A stretch of DNA of 64,000 nt, taken from positions 16,180,001 to 16,244,000 of the forward strand of contig OX485803.1 of the NCBI GenBank assembly GCA_950295325.1, read 5' to 3'. The first letter of the stretch is position 1. Every line of letters starts with the position of its first letter. The notes beneath the pieces were generated by a model that was not told the DNA's origin, did no database searches, and worked only from the letters and a program-made list of their open reading frames with translations. This document shows, in pieces, positions 60,921 to 64,000 of this stretch. This DNA is from Polytrichum commune. Its lineage: Eukaryota; Streptophyta; Polytrichopsida; Polytrichales; Polytrichaceae. Position numbers and translations under genes: made by a program.

Positions 60921-61710
60921 TCATAGTCCAGTAGTTACGACTTGCTATACCGTGTTTTTCAATGTAGGGAGTCTCAGCTAATCAATAGTCTTTTTGAGTG
61001 CCCAATAACCACACATAACCAAGGTCAAGGGCACCCTAACATAAACCATAATCTCTCTTTAATGGGTTTTAGGGTTTAGGTGTGTGTTGTAACCCCTTGA
61101 TTATGGTATTGGAAGTCATTAGGACCAGAGATGAGATTGCACAAGCATATACACATACACAAAGGCATGTGAACAATGCTCGGAGTGAGATGGTCTCATG
61201 CTCTCCTTGCTTTGCCTTTTGTTGCTTTTCTCCTCTTCTTTGGTTCATACAAACAAGATGGGATAACTCTTATCCCTCTCTGGACCAACGTTGTGGCCTT
61301 ATTCCATCATATTTCTATTGACTACGAGCAATCTAATGTTGCACCTTCTACATATGGAACAATCCCAACATTCCTCACAGACTATGAAATTCTCACCTCG
61401 ACCATAGCAAGTGACAGTTGATGTTCACACTTTCCGATTTCAAACGATTGTCCTACTCGACTCTTATTTGGGGTTCATTCACACACTCAATAAATGAGAT
61501 TCTTGACAACAACTTCCTCAAGATTATTCAACACTCATTAGGGACTTCACATCCCAGGATCTTATTTGAAGATTAAAATTTTTCTGTCATTCTCCATTAA
61601 ACAGGATATTCAATATTTTGAGAGAGTGGGATACCCTCAAAATAATATTGGCCATTTGGACACCTAAAAGTCATGTTAGGTTGATAAATACTAGATTATA
61701 CTTCAGACGT
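60921..61710. other. Spacer, no gene recognised
   Basis: Two overlapping frames at 61082-61421 carry a hydrophobic stretch (ALLALPFVAFLLFFGS) in one frame but no known domain. A TTTTAGGGTTTAGG motif lies at about 61066-61080. Confidence 0.4.
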
Positions 61711-62035
61711 GTAGTTTCCATTAAAATGAGAGTATGTTAAGCTGGGAAATCAACTCATTTAGGTTGAGTCGACCTAAATGAGGACATTATGTTGTCAATT
61801 TAGGTTGAGTCGACCTAAATGAGGACAATTACGTTAGTCAATTTAGGTTGAGTCGACCTAAATGAGGACAATTATGTTAATCAATTTAGGTTGAGTCGAC
61901 CTAAATGAGGACAATATGTTAATCAATTTAGGTTGAGTCGACCTAAATGAGGACAATATGTTGTTAATTTAGGTTGAGTCGACCTAAATGAGTCGATTTC
62001 TCAGCTTAACATACTTTCATTTTAATGGAAATTAC
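61711..62035. mobile_element. Fold-back element: 50-bp inverted ends around six palindromic repeats
   Basis: The outer inverted repeats (61711-61763 and about 61983-62035) match over about 50 bp with four differences, all G/A transitions. Between and overlapping them are six copies of a 23-bp near-palindrome (arms ATTTAGGT and ACCTAAAT, core TGAGTCG) at 61757, 61798, 61841, 61884, 61926 and 61967, a period of 41-43 bp. No target-site duplication is visible. It has no coding capacity. The structure resembles fold-back-type transposable elements. Confidence 0.88.
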
Positions 62036-63369
62036 GGCGGAATTTACGGCAGAAAATCAAATGTTATTTTTTTACTTGTACTCTACAACTTTCCAATGGT
62101 TTTCATTTCATTCTTGGATTAATAGTTTGCTTTATGTACTCTCAATTCACTCGAAAACTCTCATTTTAATGAATATTGTGTTATTAGGTATTCAACTGTT
62201 TGATACTTATTCCCTTCTCGGGAACCACACAATACTTCAGAACCATGATCCTGACTGACTATGACTCACGTTTCTTCCCTAAATCTGGGTTTTCACGACC
62301 TTACAGCTTGGAGGTCTTGTACAAATTAGGGTTTCCTCGTTCCGGCCATTTACATAGGGTTTCTCACTCTCTGGTTCGCGACGAGGGTTTAGGGTTAGGG
62401 TTTAGGCTTTAGGCTTCACTCTGTGTTGATATTTTCACTTCCTCCCTTGAAAGAGATGAGCAATTGAACTTGCACTACTGTCCCCTTCCTACCTGACTTT
62501 AGCTAAAGTCTAACCCACACCTGCTGGTGGGGAGGCCAGTCGCAGGCTCCCACTAGCAGGGTCACTCTTTTGAACCACTTTTGGGCAGTGGCAGCGACTG
62601 GTCAGAGCAGTCGCGCTGCTCGCCCGTTCGTTGTACATCTCATATTTTACCAACAAATGTTACATTGATAGTGAAGGGTTTAGGGAAACATTGACAACTT
62701 TATTTGGTAAAAGATTAGGTGCATAGTAAGGATCTAGCACCGTGTAAATACAAATAGTATGTCACACTAAATATCATATTTCATTAATTGTCCACGGAGA
62801 TATTTGGCAAGATCAGTTTAAGGTTTATTCTTTCTAAGTCCGATTGGTTACATGTTGTGTGATCTTTCAGTTTTTTCTTTATTAATTTGAGGTATATTCT
62901 CTATATTCCTCCATAATGATTGATAGGTTTCATGAGGTGCAGTTCAAGTGGCTCTTTCTCGAACTCAACCAATTTATCTTTTTAACTTTAGGTACAAAAA
63001 TCGAAAATAATGAATGTCCACTACTAATGCATGGAGTAGGATTAGAATGATGCTTTTGTGGACCCTAAATGATTCATTGTAAAAGTTAACACCTAAAAAG
63101 GATGTAGTGATACATGGGAGTCAATGATTGCCCGGATAGGTGCTATCTCACACCACTTATCATTGTTTTGAGTGCCATTGACTTCACCGTTTCTTGTGTG
63201 CATAGTTTGCAAAATAAGATATATTGATGCTCAAATTGAGGAGGCTCTCCTGTATAAGTAAGGAGTAAACCCTTATGTACCTCTTTGGTGTCATGTAACT
63301 AATTAATTACATGAAATAAAATTATGAAGCAATTTACATTCCTCATCATTTCCTCCACTCCATCTTTGA
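62036..63369. other. Spacer with telomere-like motif
   Basis: At about 62383-62404 the sequence GGGTTTAGGGTTAGGGTTTA contains plant telomere-type repeats, with related TAGGGTTT motifs upstream (62327, 62355); such motifs occur in promoters and 5' UTRs of plant genes. About 62515-62630 is locally GC-rich. No exon was recognised, although upstream exons of the coiled-coil gene at 63370 could be hidden here. Confidence 0.4.
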
Positions 63370-63681
63370 ATTTTTTACACACTTGGAAGTAAATATTCTA
63401 ATTATGAGGCCGAGGAAAATTTGTTGAAAGGGTTAGAAGGAATTGCACAAACCTTTTTGAAGATGGAAGAATCTCGATCACAAACAATGCTTAAACTTGA
63501 AGCAGATTGGGCCCATAGAGAACTTGCAATGACAAAAATGAAGTTGGAGACACAAGAAAAGATTGCTAAAGGGAAGAGAGAAAGCGATGAGAGAATAGCA
63601 ACACAAAATATTTCCTTTCAACTAGAAATTCAAAAGTTAAAGGCACATCTTAAAAGTGGACCAGGAGGACCCTCTTCTTGA
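63370..63681 (+). CDS. Coiled-coil C-terminal exon, trihelix or Myb/SANT-like type (partial or relic)
   Basis: The frame is open from 63370 to the TGA at 63679-63681; ATG-less upstream, so either the last exon of a gene or a relic. About residues KGLEGIAQTFLKMEESRSQT to LEIQKLKAHLK form a strongly charged alpha-helical coiled coil rich in Glu, Lys, Met and Leu, ending in SGPGGPSS. Similar tails follow the DNA-binding domain in plant trihelix transcription factors and in the Myb-like accessory proteins of Harbinger-type transposons. No DNA-binding domain is visible upstream in the window. Composition is coding-like (purine-rich, stop-free), but function is inference. Confidence 0.45.
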   Translation: MFYTLGSKYSNYEAEENLLKGLEGIAQTFLKMEESRSQTMLKLEADWAHRELAMTKMKLETQEKIAKGKRESDERIATQNISFQLEIQKLKAHLKSGPGGPSS

Positions 63682-64000
63682 AACACTTTACATATGAGCT
63701 TGAATAATGAGTATTGGGTAATATAGGACGAAATGGCATAATTGTAGATTATATATATATATATATATTAGTTATCAATAGGATTTTAGTCATATATATG
63801 TTATGCGAACATCATGATTTTAATCATGAAACATTTTCATGACAAAACATAAATATTCTAATTATGGATTTTCAAAAAGAAAAAATTGACTCATGGTGTG
63901 CTAATGTTGTTTGATATGTTGACATTTTCCGGTAACATGTCGACATCTTCCAGTTTGGCTTTATTTATTTTATATAAATAAACCCTACAGTCCTCGAGCC
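63682..64000. other. AT-rich flank with AT microsatellite
   Basis: Includes a (TA)n run at about 63750-63769. Nothing else was recognised up to the window end. Confidence 0.5.

Noticed and set aside
61741-62000. CRISPR-like reading of the 23-bp repeats with 18-20-bp spacers
   Set aside because: The spacers are themselves similar, units are palindromic, and the block sits inside inverted ends; it is a fold-back element.

Overview
The window looks like nuclear DNA of a land plant, probably a seed-free plant such as a bryophyte. All recognisable genes are plant-type and intron-rich, with small GT-AG introns, and the long AT-rich intergenic stretches are littered with decayed transposons. The species call is inference; the sequence alone only supports 'plant'. 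No bacterial, organellar or viral block was recognised. Four host genes are recognisable. (1) 57-474 (+): the last two coding exons of a protein arginine methyltransferase, PRMT6-like. (2) 9770-14991 (+): a complete 17-exon gene for APC7, the TPR scaffold subunit of the anaphase-promoting complex; the spliced exons give 564 codons without a break. (3) 39734-46464 (+): a complete 14-exon gene for the B55 (B/PR55) WD40 regulatory subunit of protein phosphatase 2A, 528 codons, with a GC-rich 5' region. (4) 48798-49364 (-): an SCP/CTDSP-type small phosphatase catalytic domain in one exon, followed by a decayed partial copy of its own 3' end. A fifth, doubtful coding piece at 63370-63681 (+) encodes a charged coiled coil like the C-terminus of trihelix or Myb/SANT-like proteins.

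Layout: 1-0.5 kb PRMT tail; 0.5-9 kb repeats (a 20-bp-TIR element, a 70-bp satellite, and a LINE relic with a hAT-like MITE nested in its reverse-transcriptase region); 9-15.4 kb APC7; 15.4-39 kb a gene desert with a tRNA-derived SINE, a long-hairpin Tourist-like MITE, a chain of three Tourist-like elements sharing TTA junctions, a miRNA-like foldback, a pogo/Tigger transposase relic and one copy of a CACGGGG-ended MITE; 39-46.5 kb PP2A-B55; 48-50.4 kb the small phosphatase and tandem repeats beside it; 50-64 kb a second desert with SINE pieces, a second CTCGGGG-ended MITE, the second CACGGGG-ended MITE and a fold-back element with six palindromic repeats.

APC7 and PP2A-B55 both act on mitotic progression and exit (ubiquitin ligase and CDK-opposing phosphatase), but they are about 25 kb apart with separate upstream regions, so their proximity is not evidence of a shared system. 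I found no new multi-gene system. The most unusual structures are the fold-back element at 61.7-62.0 kb, the chained Tourist-like elements at 20.7-22.0 kb, and the nested insertion at 4.5-4.8 kb, where removing the MITE and one target-site copy restores a reverse-transcriptase reading frame.
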